64,000 nucleotides of DNA from JAHJQZ01 sp963675235 (GCA_963675235.2 CAXXFU010000002.1:1116001-1180000); one strand, 5' to 3'. Positions 43,531-53,628 are shown, counted from the first letter of the stretch. Program-made: numbers and translations. Notes: generated from the letters alone by a model not told the origin.

Positions 43531-43743
43531 CGGGCAACTTTCCGACTTCTGGGTTTGCATGGTCTTGTCCGAAAACCGGCTTCCACTTCTCGGGATCATG
43601 CTCTGGACGCGCAAAAGCCCATCGCGACGGGATTCGGCGCAATGAGCGAGGCCGTTTTAGCCCCTTGCCGCCATCTTGTCAGCCTTTTGCCGGCGGCGCA
43701 GTGCCGCGCTAAGCTGAAGCACAACCAATCAAACGGAATCGCC

Positions 43744-45852
43744 TTGCCCCGTCCGCCGCTTCTCTATCCGCTGTTTCGTTCGGTGACCGCGCTCAAGGGC
43801 GTCGGTCCGCGCCTGGCGCCGTTGCTGTCGCGCTTTCTCGGGCGCACCGAGGGGCAGGACGCGCTGGTGCTTGATCTGTTGATGCACATGCCGGCGAACG
43901 TCATCGATCGGCGCAAGCAGGTGCCGATCTCTCAGGCCTATCTCGGCGACATTGTCACGCTCGACGTGCATGTCGATCGGCACATCAAGCCGCCGCGCGG
44001 CAAGTCCAACGTGCCGATGCGCGTCTTTGCCCATGACGAAAGCGGCGAGGTGCAGCTGGTGTTCTTCCGCTCCGACGGCGGTTGGGTGGAAAAGGCGTTG
44101 CCGATCGGCGAGCGCCGCATCGTTTCGGGAAGCATCGACATTTTCCGCGGCGAAAAGCAGATCACCCATCCCGACTACATCGTCGAACCGGACAAGCGCG
44201 ACACCCTGCCCCTGGTCGAGCCGGTCTATCCGCTTACCCACGGCCTGTCCTCGAAAGCACTCGCCAAGCTGATGGGACAGGCGGTCGATGCCCTGCCGGA
44301 ACTTCCCGAATGGATTGGTGAGCAACGACTCACTCTTAATGGCTGGCCTGGTTTCGACGACGCGATGCGCGCCGTGCATGCGCCCGAACACCCTCGTGAC
44401 GCCGATATCGCCGGTCCGGCACGGGCGCGGCTCGCCTATGACGAATATCTCGCCGGGCAATTGACCCTGCAGTTGGTGCGCTCGAGCCTCGTTCGTGCTC
44501 GTGGCCGTGAGCGAACACTCACAGGCACAATAAGCAAAAGGGTCGAAGCCGCACTGCCCTTTTCCCTGACCGCAGGCCAGCACCAGGCCTTTGCCGAGAT
44601 TTCCCGCGACCTTTCCTCGCCAGACCGCATGTCGCGGTTGCTGCAGGGCGATGTCGGCGCCGGCAAGACCGTGGTGGCGCTGCTCGCCATGGCGGCAATG
44701 GCCGAGGACGGGGCGCAGTCGGCGCTGATGGCACCGACCGAACTGCTGGCAGCCCAGCACTACCGCACCATCGCCCCCCTGGCCGAGAAGGCCGGGCTTG
44801 GCATCGCCTTTCTTTCCGGCAAGACGCCGGCGGCGGAACGGCGCGCCATCGCCGCAGGCCTTGCGTCGGGCAAAACCAGCATCGCCGTCGGCACCCATGC
44901 GCTGTTCCAGGCCGATGTCGCCTTCAAGAATCTCGGACTTGTTGTCGTTGACGAACAGCACCGGTTCGGCGTGCATCAGCGGCTGGCGCTTTCCGACAAG
45001 GGGCACGATGCCGAGTTGCTGGTGATGACGGCGACACCGATCCCGCGCACTCTGGTCCTGACCCATTTCGGCGACATGGCCGTTTCCTTGCTCAAGGACA
45101 AGCCGGCGGGCCGCCAGAAGATCGACACCGCCATCCTGCCCGACGGCGAACTCGACCGCGTGATCGCCCGGCTCGAGGCGCGCATCGCCGAAGGCGTGCA
45201 GGCCTTCTGGGTCTGCCCGCTGGTCGAAGAGAGCGAACAAAGCCCGCTCACCGCCGCCGAAGACCGTTTCGCCATGCTCAAGCAGATCTTCGGCGAGCGG
45301 GTCGAACTGGTGCACGGCCGCATGAGCGCAGCGAAAAAGGAAGCCGCCATGCAGCGCTTCCAGTCCGGCGAGGCGCAGATCCTGGTGGCGACCACCGTCA
45401 TCGAGGTCGGGGTCGACGTGCCCAACGCGACGATCATGATCATCGAGCATGCCGAACGCTTCGGCCTGGCCCAGATCCACCAGCTGCGTGGCCGGGTGGG
45501 ACGCGGCACGGCGCGCTCGGCCTGCCTGCTGCTTTATGCTGAACCGCTTGGCGAGGTGGCGCGGGCTCGCCTCGAAACCATCCGCGACACCGAGGACGGT
45601 TTTGTCATCGCCGAAAAGGATCTCGAACTGCGTGGCGAAGGCGATGTGCTCGGCACCCGCCAGTCAGGCATGCCCGGCTATTGCCTCGCCGTGCCCGATG
45701 TTCATCGCGACCTGCTCGACATGGCTCATGACGACGCCAGACTGGTGCTTGACCGTAATCCCGGCCTAACAGGCGCGGAGGGCGAGGCGCTGAGGCTGCT
45801 GCTCTATCTGTTCCGGCGCGACCTCGCCATTCCGCTGATCCGCGCCGGTTGA
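43744..45852 (+). CDS. recG: ATP-dependent DNA helicase RecG
   Basis: 702 residues. RecG reverses stalled replication forks and branch-migrates junctions. The N-terminal wedge OB-fold spans about 60-160, Walker A is LLQGDVGAGKTVVA near 300, DEQHRFGVHQR replaces the DExH box, and TATPIPRTL and GRVGRG are helicase motifs III and VI. Start TTG 43744 gives MPRPPLLYPLFRSVTALKGVG, which matches the family start; the open frame extends much further upstream without similarity. Confidence 0.95.
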   Translation: MPRPPLLYPLFRSVTALKGVGPRLAPLLSRFLGRTEGQDALVLDLLMHMPANVIDRRKQVPISQAYLGDIVTLDVHVDRHIKPPRGKSNVPMRVFAHDESGEVQLVFFRSDGGWVEKALPIGERRIVSGSIDIFRGEKQITHPDYIVEPDKRDTLPLVEPVYPLTHGLSSKALAKLMGQAVDALPELPEWIGEQRLTLNGWPGFDDAMRAVHAPEHPRDADIAGPARARLAYDEYLAGQLTLQLVRSSLVRARGRERTLTGTISKRVEAALPFSLTAGQHQAFAEISRDLSSPDRMSRLLQGDVGAGKTVVALLAMAAMAEDGAQSALMAPTELLAAQHYRTIAPLAEKAGLGIAFLSGKTPAAERRAIAAGLASGKTSIAVGTHALFQADVAFKNLGLVVVDEQHRFGVHQRLALSDKGHDAELLVMTATPIPRTLVLTHFGDMAVSLLKDKPAGRQKIDTAILPDGELDRVIARLEARIAEGVQAFWVCPLVEESEQSPLTAAEDRFAMLKQIFGERVELVHGRMSAAKKEAAMQRFQSGEAQILVATTVIEVGVDVPNATIMIIEHAERFGLAQIHQLRGRVGRGTARSACLLLYAEPLGEVARARLETIRDTEDGFVIAEKDLELRGEGDVLGTRQSGMPGYCLAVPDVHRDLLDMAHDDARLVLDRNPGLTGAEGEALRLLLYLFRRDLAIPLIRAG

Positions 45853-45983
45853 TATACCTGCGTTTTACCAAGACGCGCGATAGTGCCGGTCCGGAGGCAT
45901 TGCTCCGCTTGGCGACTCAAAAACTTAAGTACCCACGCCTATTGTCCCTTCCCGAGCAGCTCAACCCGGCTTGGGAGCCGCAT

Positions 45984-47891
45984 ATGCCTTCCTGGCATCC
46001 GTTCATCCCGACGGCCTTCGTCGTTTTCGCCTTCTTGACTGGCGCAGCTCTGGTGGCGCTTGCGCTGTGGCCACGTTTGCGCGCTGCCCGGAAGCGGCAG
46101 GCACGGCTGCGCACGGCATTGCGCGTCGCGCGCAAAGACAACCGCGTCATGGAAATGATCGCCCAGAACGCCAATGACGGACTGGTTTTGCAGGACATTC
46201 ACGGCAGGATCCTGTGGTCGAATCCGGCCTATACGCGCATCACGGGCTGGTCGGCTGAAGAAGTTCGCGGCCGCAATCCGCTCGGCTTCATGCTCCCTCC
46301 TGAAAGATGCTGGTCCGATGAAGACATCAGCACCTTCAAATACGACATCGCCTCCGGCATTCTCGACAGCTTCGAGATTGTCGAGAACGTCCGCAAGAAC
46401 GGCGAGAAATTCTGGAACCAGCTGAGCTTTGCCGTTGTCGAAGGCGATACCGGCACCGAGCCGCAGGTCATCGTCATCGCCCGCGACGTCACCGAGCAGA
46501 TCGAGCGCGAGGCAGATCTCGAGCGCGCCAAGCAGAACCTTCAGAAACTGGCCGAAACCGATGTCCTGACCGGCCTGTCAAACCGGCTGAAGCTCGATGC
46601 CTTCCTGGATGAGGCGCTCGGACGCGCCGGTCCCGAACATGGCGAAGTCGGCCTGATCCATGTCGATATCGACCAGTTCAAGGAAATCAACGACAGACTT
46701 GGCCACGCCGCCGGCGATGCCGTGCTGTCGCACACCGCCGACGTGCTGCGTGCGCAGATCTCCGAGGACGACCTCGCCTGCCGGTTCGGCGGAGACGAAT
46801 TCGTCATCGTCTGTCCAAGCATATGGAGCAACGAACGGCTGGAGGTGCTGGCGCGCCGCATTCTCGTGCAGCTCAGAAAGCCCTTGATCTGGGAGGACGC
46901 TCCCATCTCCATCGGCGCCAGTATCGGCGTTGCCGTATCCAACGATCACGCCCGCGACGCCCAGGCACTGATGCGTCAGGCGGACATTGCCTTGTACGAG
47001 ATCAAGAAATCTGGACGGAACAACCTTTTGCTGTTCAGCGACTCGCTCGGTGAACTTGTGGCAAAAAGAACCGAAATCTCGTCGGCCCTGTCGCATGGCA
47101 TGGTCAACAATCAGCTCGGGGTGGTCTTGCAGCCACAATTCGATCTCGTCACGCAGCAGGTCACCGGCTTCGAAGCGCTGATGCGCTGGCACCATCCCAA
47201 CCGCGGCATGCTGGCGCCGGCCGAATTCTTCGACATCGCCGAACGCAACGGCCTGATGGAGGACATCGACGAGATCGCCATGCACGGCGCCCTCGATGCC
47301 CTGTGCACGCTGCGCGACGCAGGGCATGACAATCTCAGGATATCCATCAATGTTTCCGGACGGCGCCTCAACCAGGACACGTTCCTCGATCAACTCAAAT
47401 GGGAAGTCGATAAGCGCGGTCTGGTGCCGAAGGACGTGGCGGTCGAAGTGCTCGAGACCACGCTGATCGAAGGCCGCGACAACCAGGCGGCGCGCTCGAT
47501 CGCCGCCTTGTCCAAGGCAGGATTCGGTGTCGAGCTCGATGATTTCGGTTCCGGCTATTCCGGCCTGGTCAATCTGGCCCAGCTTCAGGTCAAGGGCGTC
47601 AAGATCGACAGGGCACTGGTGCAGAATCTGGTGACCGACAAGACCGCACAAACCGTGGTGCAGGCGATCCTGCGCCTGTGCAAGGACCTGGGGCTGGACG
47701 TTGTCGCCGAAGGCGTCGAACTGCCCGAACAGGCCGGCGCCATCGTCACCCTCGGCGGCAGTGTCGTCCAAGGCTATGGCATCGCCCGCCCGATGTCGCT
47801 CGACAGGGCGCTTGACTGGCTCGAGACGACAGACATGACGTCGGTTCTCGCCTTCGCACCGGACAACCGGATGCTGCGGCGTCAGGCCTGA
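45984..47891 (+). CDS. Membrane PAS-GGDEF-EAL protein (cyclic di-GMP turnover)
   Basis: 635 residues. One N-terminal membrane helix (about 8-30) is followed by a PAS domain (NDGLVLQDIHGRILWSNPAY near 62), a diguanylate cyclase domain with intact FGGDEF near 270, and an EAL phosphodiesterase domain with EALMRW near 395 and DDFGSGYSGL near 520. The inhibitory RxxD site before GGDEF reads SEDD, so product inhibition may be absent. Either or both activities could be functional. ATG 45984 has GGGAG upstream. It converges with the DUF502 gene, overlapping by 10 bases. Confidence 0.9.
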   Translation: MPSWHPFIPTAFVVFAFLTGAALVALALWPRLRAARKRQARLRTALRVARKDNRVMEMIAQNANDGLVLQDIHGRILWSNPAYTRITGWSAEEVRGRNPLGFMLPPERCWSDEDISTFKYDIASGILDSFEIVENVRKNGEKFWNQLSFAVVEGDTGTEPQVIVIARDVTEQIEREADLERAKQNLQKLAETDVLTGLSNRLKLDAFLDEALGRAGPEHGEVGLIHVDIDQFKEINDRLGHAAGDAVLSHTADVLRAQISEDDLACRFGGDEFVIVCPSIWSNERLEVLARRILVQLRKPLIWEDAPISIGASIGVAVSNDHARDAQALMRQADIALYEIKKSGRNNLLLFSDSLGELVAKRTEISSALSHGMVNNQLGVVLQPQFDLVTQQVTGFEALMRWHHPNRGMLAPAEFFDIAERNGLMEDIDEIAMHGALDALCTLRDAGHDNLRISINVSGRRLNQDTFLDQLKWEVDKRGLVPKDVAVEVLETTLIEGRDNQAARSIAALSKAGFGVELDDFGSGYSGLVNLAQLQVKGVKIDRALVQNLVTDKTAQTVVQAILRLCKDLGLDVVAEGVELPEQAGAIVTLGGSVVQGYGIARPMSLDRALDWLETTDMTSVLAFAPDNRMLRRQA

Positions 47892-48616
47892 TCCTGGTTC
47901 GCCGCCGCCTTTTTCGCCAGCGCTTCGTCTGCGAGTTCTCTGGTCTTTTTCTGATAGGCCGGCGAGACCAGTCCTGCTGAGACGATGAGCTTGGCGGCAT
48001 CCTCGATGCTCATGTCGAGAATAATGATTTCGTTTTGCGGCACGAAGAGTAGAAAACCCGAAGTCGGGTTTGGCGTCGTTGGCAGGAAGACGCTCAACAC
48101 GCCCTCGCCGTCGACCTTCTCCTTGATCTCGCCCTTGGCCTCGGTCGAAATCAGGACAATCGCCCACAGGCCCTGACGCGGGTACTGGATCAGACCGACC
48201 TGCTTGAAGCTCTGGGCCGACTGATGCACGACCGTTTCGAAGATCTGCTTGAGAGCCTTGTAGATGGTCGAGACCATCGGCACGCGGCTCAGCAGCCTTT
48301 CGCCGATCTGCACCAGCGAGCGCCCGACAAGGTTGGCGGCGAGGAAACCGAGCAGCGTGATGGTCAAGAGCGCCACGATCAGCCCGAACCCGGGGATCTC
48401 GAATGGCAGATAGGTGCTGGGATTGAAGGCCCGCGGCACGAAGGGCGTGACAAGATTGTCGATGACCCCGATCACCCACCAGGCGATGTAGAGCGTGATG
48501 CCTATGGGACCGGCAATGACCAGACCGGTGAGGAAGTAATTGACGATGCGGCGACCCGGGGTCAGGTGTACTGCGGGAATGGCGTGGTGCTCGTGGTGGT
48601 CGTGCGGCTCGTTCAC
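47882..48616 (-). CDS. DUF502-family membrane protein
   Basis: 244 residues with two predicted membrane helices (YFLTGLVIAGPIGITLYIAWWVI near 27-49 and FGLIVALLTITLLGFLAANLV near 76-97), then a soluble region with the family motif VPMVSTIYKALKQI. The N-terminus is His-rich (HDHHEHH). Function unknown; DUF502 genes often sit near recG and glmS in alphaproteobacteria, as here. Confidence 0.9.
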   Translation of the reverse strand: MNEPHDHHEHHAIPAVHLTPGRRIVNYFLTGLVIAGPIGITLYIAWWVIGVIDNLVTPFVPRAFNPSTYLPFEIPGFGLIVALLTITLLGFLAANLVGRSLVQIGERLLSRVPMVSTIYKALKQIFETVVHQSAQSFKQVGLIQYPRQGLWAIVLISTEAKGEIKEKVDGEGVLSVFLPTTPNPTSGFLLFVPQNEIIILDMSIEDAAKLIVSAGLVSPAYQKKTRELADEALAKKAAANQDQA

Positions 48617-48724
48617 GTCAATATCCTCGATCGTGGCGGATGCGATCTATATGGGGCCAGTACGACATTTCGCCAACACAGTGCCGATAGTTTTGCTCAG
48701 CTTGGGCAGATGCCTTCGCGGCCA

Positions 48725-48738
48725 GCCACCCGGGTGGC
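48725..48738. repeat. 14-bp GC palindrome
   Basis: GCCACCCGGGTGGC is self-complementary and lies 12 bases beyond the stop of the minus-strand DJ-1/PfpI gene. It may act as part of its terminator, though a loop and T-tract are lacking. Confidence 0.3.
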
Positions 48739-48750
48739 CCACAGCCGCGC

Positions 48751-49341
48751 TCACACGCCGGCATCGTTCTCGGTCCAGGCGAAATCCATCTGCCGCGCCA
48801 CGCGTTCGGCCAGTTCCCTGCCCTTGAGTTTGGAGATCAGGTAAAGGCTCATGTCGATACCGGCGGATATGCCGGCCGAGGTGACGATACCGTCATCGAC
48901 CCAGCGGACGGCTTCGACAACATCGAGCGCGGGAAAACTGGCACGGAGTTCGGCGACATCTTCCCAATGGGTAGTGACGCGCTGATCGGTCAGCACCCGC
49001 GCCGCCGCGAGCAGAAATGCACCCGTGCATACCGAAGCGGTCAGCTTGGCCTTGCGCGACTGCGCAGCAATCCAGTCAAGGACATCCGGCTTGCTCATCT
49101 CAGCCGTGTGGACGCCACCAACAACGATGAAGATGTCGAACTCGGGATGCGGAGCATTGAGGGTATAGCCGGTTTCCACCCTGAATCCGCCGCGCGCCGT
49201 AATGCGGCGTGACGCGCCGACGAGGCTGACCTCGAATTTCTCGGCGTCCGGCAGAAAGCGGCTGGCAACCGAAAACGCCTCGAACGGTCCGGCAAAATCC
49301 ATGACCTCGGCATTGTCGTAAATGAAAATGCCGACCTTCAT
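48751..49341 (-). CDS. DJ-1/PfpI family protein (isonitrile-hydratase-like)
   Basis: 196 residues, a flavodoxin-like glutamine-amidotransferase-type fold. The nucleophile elbow ASVCTGAFLLAAA is near residue 103 and TTHWEDV supplies the usual His region. SAGISAGIDMSLYLI is typical of the isonitrile-hydratase and AraC-associated branch. No DNA-binding domain is fused. ATG 49341 follows an in-frame GTG. It lies 16 bases after glmS on the same strand, so it is probably a distal gene of the glmU-glmS unit. Substrate unknown. Confidence 0.87.
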   Translation of the reverse strand: MKVGIFIYDNAEVMDFAGPFEAFSVASRFLPDAEKFEVSLVGASRRITARGGFRVETGYTLNAPHPEFDIFIVVGGVHTAEMSKPDVLDWIAAQSRKAKLTASVCTGAFLLAAARVLTDQRVTTHWEDVAELRASFPALDVVEAVRWVDDGIVTSAGISAGIDMSLYLISKLKGRELAERVARQMDFAWTENDAGV

Positions 49342-49357
49342 CACGTCGATCTCCGGC

Positions 49358-51184
49358 TCATTCGACGGTCACCGACTTGGCGAGATTGCGCGGCTGGTCG
49401 ACATCGGTGCCCATCTGCACCGCCGTGTGATAGGCGAGCATCTGCACCGGCAGCGCCGCGACGATCGGGGCGACCAGTTCGTCGACACCGGGCAGCAGGA
49501 TAATGTCGGCCACGTCGGCGCCGACGAAATCGGCGCCCGACTGGTCGGTGATCAGGACGATCTTGCCACCGCGCGCCGCCACCTCCTGCATGTTGCTGAG
49601 GGTCTTTTCCATCAGCCCGTCCGAAGGGGCGACGACGACGACCGGCATATCCTCGTCGATCAGCGCGATAGGGCCGTGCTTGAGCTCGCCGCCGGCATAG
49701 CCTTCGGCATGGATGTAGGAGATTTCCTTCAGTTTGAGCGCGCCTTCAAGCGCGATCGGGAACATCTGCCCACGTCCGAGATAGAGCACGTCGCGCACGT
49801 GTTTCAGACGCCTGGACAGTTCTTCGATCTTCGGCTCGGTCTTGAGGGTTTCAGCCATGGCCGAGGGCAGATGGACGAGCGCCTGCACCAGGCGATGCTC
49901 ATCCCCCTCGTTCAGGACGCCGCGCGCCCGGCCCGCGGCGATGGCGAGGCTGGCGAGAACGGTCAGCTGCGCGGTAAAGGCCTTGGTCGAGGCAACGCCG
50001 ATTTCCGGCCCGCACAGAATCGGGAACACCGCCTGGGATTCGCGGGCGATTGTCGATTCGGCGACGTTGACGATCGACGCAATGGCCTGGCCCTCGGCGG
50101 CGCAATGGCGCAGGGCTGCCAGCGTGTCGGCCGTCTCTCCGGATTGCGAGATGAACAGCGACAGCCCGCCTTCGGGCAGGACCGGTTCGCGATAGCGGAA
50201 TTCGGAGGCGACATCGACATCCACCGGCAGGCGTGCATAGCGCTCGAACCAGTATTTGCCGACCATCGCGGCATAGGAGGCGGTACCGCAGGCGACCAGG
50301 GTCAGCCGCGTCAGGCTGGCAAAATCGACCGGCAGCTTCTCGTGGAGCTTCACCTTCATCTCGGCCATGTCGACATAATGCGCCAGGGCGTGCGAGATCG
50401 CCTCAGGCTGCTCGTAGATCTCCTTGGCCATGAAATGGCGGTGATTGCCCTTCTCGGCCACTGCGGCAGAAGCCGAGGAGGTTACCATCTGGCGTTCGAC
50501 CGTCTTGCCGTCGAAAGTACGGATCACCACCGAGCCCGGCTTGACCACCGCCCAGTCACCTTCTTCGAGATAGGTGACCCGGTTGGTGAAGGCGGCCAGC
50601 GCATAGGCGTCGGAGCCAAAGTACATTTCGTCTTCGCCGTGACCGATGGCGAGCGGACTGGCCTGGCGGGCGGCAATCAGCGTGTCGGGCGCGTCGCGGA
50701 ACAGGAACACCAGCCCGAACGCCCCGCGCAGGCGCGGCAGCACGGCGCCGACCGCGCCCTCGGGCGAAAGCCCATTGTCGAGCTCGCGCGTCACCATCAG
50801 CGCTACCGATTCCGTGTCGGTCTCGGTTTCCGGGACATAGCCGTCGGCGGCGAGGCCGGCGAGCAGGTCGCGATAGTTCTCGATGATGCCGTTGTGGACA
50901 ACGGCCACCTTGCCGGTGGCGTGCGGATGGGCATTGCGCTCGGTTGGCCCGCCATGGGTGGCCCAGCGGGTGTGGCCGATACCTGTCAGGCCATCAAGCG
51001 GCTCGGATTTCAGCCGGGCATCAAGATTGCCCAGCTTGCCCTCGGCCCGGCGCCTGACGATGGTTCCGTTCTCGATTGTTGCCACGCCGGCACTGTCGTA
51101 ACCTCGGTATTCGAGGCGCTTGAGCGCCGTGACGAGACGATCTGCCACCGGCGACGTGCCGATGATACCGACGATTCCGCACAT
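49358..51184 (-). CDS. glmS: Glucosamine-fructose-6-phosphate aminotransferase
   Basis: 608 residues, making glucosamine-6-phosphate for cell wall and lipopolysaccharide. The N-terminal glutaminase begins MCGIVGIIG, with Cys2 as nucleophile, and two SIS domains follow (near 290-430 and 460-600), with SQSGETADTLAALR and the C-terminal PRNLAKSVTVE. It starts one base after the glmU stop, so the UDP-GlcNAc genes form one operon. No glmS ribozyme is expected or seen. Confidence 0.97.
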   Translation of the reverse strand: MCGIVGIIGTSPVADRLVTALKRLEYRGYDSAGVATIENGTIVRRRAEGKLGNLDARLKSEPLDGLTGIGHTRWATHGGPTERNAHPHATGKVAVVHNGIIENYRDLLAGLAADGYVPETETDTESVALMVTRELDNGLSPEGAVGAVLPRLRGAFGLVFLFRDAPDTLIAARQASPLAIGHGEDEMYFGSDAYALAAFTNRVTYLEEGDWAVVKPGSVVIRTFDGKTVERQMVTSSASAAVAEKGNHRHFMAKEIYEQPEAISHALAHYVDMAEMKVKLHEKLPVDFASLTRLTLVACGTASYAAMVGKYWFERYARLPVDVDVASEFRYREPVLPEGGLSLFISQSGETADTLAALRHCAAEGQAIASIVNVAESTIARESQAVFPILCGPEIGVASTKAFTAQLTVLASLAIAAGRARGVLNEGDEHRLVQALVHLPSAMAETLKTEPKIEELSRRLKHVRDVLYLGRGQMFPIALEGALKLKEISYIHAEGYAGGELKHGPIALIDEDMPVVVVAPSDGLMEKTLSNMQEVAARGGKIVLITDQSGADFVGADVADIILLPGVDELVAPIVAALPVQMLAYHTAVQMGTDVDQPRNLAKSVTVE

Positions 51185-51185
51185 A

Positions 51186-52547
51186 TCAGGTCTTTCCCCC
51201 GGTCTTTGCCGTCTTGAACGCTTGGTTGCGAGCTCTGATCTTTTCCGCGTAGCCGGGCTTGTTGACCTGGCGTCCGCGCGCGATGGCCATGCTGTTTGAC
51301 GGCACGTCCTCGGTCACGACGCTGCCGGTGGCGACATAGGCGCCGTCGCCGATGGTGACCGGGGCGACCAGGGCGCTGTCCGAGCCGATGAAACTGTCGG
51401 CGCCGATGACGGTCCGGTGCTTGTTGAGCCCGTCGTAATTGCAGGTGATGGTCCCTGCCCCGATATTGGTGCGCGCGCCGATATCGGCATCGCCGATGTA
51501 GGTGAGATGGTTGACCTTGGCGCCTTCGCCGACCGTGGCGTTCTTGATCTCGACGAAGTTGCCGACATGGGCATTGGCGCTGAGATCGGCGCCCGGCCGC
51601 AGCCGGGCGAACGGACCGATTGTCGACCCCGCGCCGACATGGGCACCCTCGAGATGAGAAAAGGCACGGATGGTGACACCGGATTCGACGCTGACCCCCG
51701 GGGCGAAGAACACCGAGGGCTCGATGGTCACGTCCGGCGCGATCTCGGTGTCGTAGGAGAACCAGACCGTTTGCGGATCGACAAGCGTCACGCCCCCTGC
51801 CAGTGCTCTGTTTCGCAGGCGCTGCTGGAAAAGCGCCTCGGCCCGTGCCAGCTGATCGCGGCTGTTGACGCCCATGACGTCGGCTTCAGGCGCCACGGCG
51901 TAGGACACCGAGTAGCCCGCCGTGTTGGCAAGCGGCACCAGGTCTCCGAGATAGTACTCGTTCTGGGCGTTGTCATTGCCGATGGCATCGATCAGTTCGG
52001 CAAAGACTTCGGCGCGAAAAGCGATGATGCAGGCATTGCACAACCCGATGGCGCGCTCTTTGTCGCTGGCATCCTTGTGCTCGCGGACATCGATCAGCTT
52101 CTCGCCCTCGGTCAGCAGCCGGCCGTAGCCGGTCGGGTCCTCGGGCTCGAAAGCGAGGACGGCGCCGTCAAATCCGGACGCGATACGGTTGAGCACTCCG
52201 GTGAAATTTTCGCCGCGCAGCAGCGGATGATCGCCGTAGACAACGGCAATCGTGCCCTTGGCGCCTTCCCAGGCTGGCCGGGCCATGCGCGCCGCATGCG
52301 CCGTGCCCAGCCGTTCGGTCTGGGTGAAAAGCTCAACGCCTTCAAAGGCCTTCTGCAAGGAGACGCCGATTTCCGGGCGTTCGGGCGCGGTGACGACCGA
52401 CACCTTGTCGGCGCCGGCATCGATTGCGGCCTGGCACACATGATGGACGATCGGACGACCGGCGACCTTGTGCAGGACCTTCGGGGTTTTCGACTTGAAG
52501 CGGGTGCCTTCGCCCGCTGCCAGAATGATGACCTGCAAACCGTTCAT
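51186..52547 (-). CDS. glmU: Bifunctional GlcNAc-1-phosphate uridyltransferase / GlcN-1-phosphate acetyltransferase
   Basis: 453 residues. The N-terminal pyrophosphorylase has LAAGEGTRFKSKTPKVLHKV (near 8-27) and VYGDHPLL; the C-terminal half is a left-handed beta-helix of hexapeptide repeats (GARTNIGAGTITCNYDG near 360) with acetyl-CoA specificity. It catalyses the last two steps to UDP-GlcNAc. ATG 52547 fits the family start. It is divergent from the SPOR-like gene. Confidence 0.97.
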   Translation of the reverse strand: MNGLQVIILAAGEGTRFKSKTPKVLHKVAGRPIVHHVCQAAIDAGADKVSVVTAPERPEIGVSLQKAFEGVELFTQTERLGTAHAARMARPAWEGAKGTIAVVYGDHPLLRGENFTGVLNRIASGFDGAVLAFEPEDPTGYGRLLTEGEKLIDVREHKDASDKERAIGLCNACIIAFRAEVFAELIDAIGNDNAQNEYYLGDLVPLANTAGYSVSYAVAPEADVMGVNSRDQLARAEALFQQRLRNRALAGGVTLVDPQTVWFSYDTEIAPDVTIEPSVFFAPGVSVESGVTIRAFSHLEGAHVGAGSTIGPFARLRPGADLSANAHVGNFVEIKNATVGEGAKVNHLTYIGDADIGARTNIGAGTITCNYDGLNKHRTVIGADSFIGSDSALVAPVTIGDGAYVATGSVVTEDVPSNSMAIARGRQVNKPGYAEKIRARNQAFKTAKTGGKT

Positions 52548-52675
52548 GTCCGTCTCCGCGGGCATATATCCCACTGATTATCACAAAACTGTGGCGTGAC
52601 ACACATGCCCCCGACGCGTGCCGACGGCAATGGTAAACTCAGCTTTGTATTTGATTCGCATGGGGATAGGGCTCC

Positions 52676-53509
52676 GTGTCCAAGCCGGTTGAGCGTTACC
52701 GCCAGTCCGACGTCACATTCTGGGGCATAGCAGCCATCGCGGCATGCGGCATTGCCGTGTCGGCGGGGGCGCTGCCGGCGATCCTGCCCGCCCATGTGTT
52801 CCGGGCGCTTCATGCCAGCGTGCTGAACGGCGCCGACGTCAACAATCTCACATCCGAGATCGCAACCCTGGCCGACGAGGCCTCGGCGCTGAAGATCGAC
52901 AATGCCGAACTGGTGACGCGCCTGCGCCTGGCCGAACAGGATCGTACCGCTATCCTCAAGCGCGTCGGCGCGCTGGAGAACACCTTGCCGCTGCTGGTCG
53001 AACAGATCCCGCCGGGAACCAGCATCGACGCGTCGATCCTGACATCTTCGATCGACAAGACCGCCACCAATGCCACCATCCCCGGCGGCAGCGTCGAGTA
53101 TTCGCAGGTCCCGCTCTACCCCGAGGACGACTCCGAAACCGCGGATACACCTGACATGCCGCCGCCGGCAGCGGGCGACACTACCGTTGAGCCCGATCCA
53201 GAGATCGAGACCGGGATCGACGCGGAAATGGCGGAGCTGGTGGCGGTCGAGACCGACCAATACGGGCTGGCCATGGGCGGGATGGTGACCCTGTCGGACG
53301 CCTATGTGTTCTGGCTCGATCTCAGGAACAAGGTCGGCGCCCTGCTGATCGGGCTCGATCCGATCCTGTCGGGTCAGGCGGGCAGCTATCACATCGTTGC
53401 CGGCCCGATCGATCGCATCGCCCGCGCCGAGGAACTGTGCGGCTACATCCAGAGAGCCGGGCTGCAATGCCTGCCGGTGCCCTATTCCGGCTACAAGCTG
53501 CCGCTGTAG
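52676..53509 (+). CDS. SPOR-like membrane-anchored protein
   Basis: 277 residues. One N-terminal membrane segment (FWGIAAIAACGIAVSAGALPAIL, about 15-37), a predicted coiled coil (LTSEIATLADEASALKIDNAELV), a long acidic/Pro-rich linker, and a C-terminal region resembling a SPOR fold (GSYHIVAGPIDRIARAEELC, then QCLPVP). SPOR domains bind denuded peptidoglycan at division sites; assignment here is by pattern. Start GTG 52676. Gene of unknown function, divergent from glmU. Confidence 0.75.
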   Translation: MSKPVERYRQSDVTFWGIAAIAACGIAVSAGALPAILPAHVFRALHASVLNGADVNNLTSEIATLADEASALKIDNAELVTRLRLAEQDRTAILKRVGALENTLPLLVEQIPPGTSIDASILTSSIDKTATNATIPGGSVEYSQVPLYPEDDSETADTPDMPPPAAGDTTVEPDPEIETGIDAEMAELVAVETDQYGLAMGGMVTLSDAYVFWLDLRNKVGALLIGLDPILSGQAGSYHIVAGPIDRIARAEELCGYIQRAGLQCLPVPYSGYKLPL

Positions 53510-53557
53510 CTCCGGGTTTGCGCACGGTCCGGCGCGGCCATCCCCGTCACTTGGCGG

Positions 53558-53585
53558 TTGACTCGTGCAGCCGAGCCTCTATTTT
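53558..53585 (+). promoter_or_regulatory. Promoter of tRNA-Lys
   Basis: TTGACT at 53558-53563 and TATTTT at 53580-53585 are 16 bases apart, placing transcription start near 53592, about 37 bases before the tRNA. Confidence 0.55.
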
Positions 53586-53628
53586 CCGCCGCGTCTGTTC
53601 GGGGTCGCCAAACGGCCCGGTCCGGCAT

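Noticed and set aside
47882..47891. Ten-base convergent overlap as evidence of a wrong stop codon
   Set aside because: Both reading frames keep their expected family ends, so the overlap is probably real.
52548..52675. Possible regulatory RNA near the glmU-glmS operon
   Set aside because: No glmS ribozyme features, and the gap is short with ordinary composition; these ribozymes are typical of Firmicutes.
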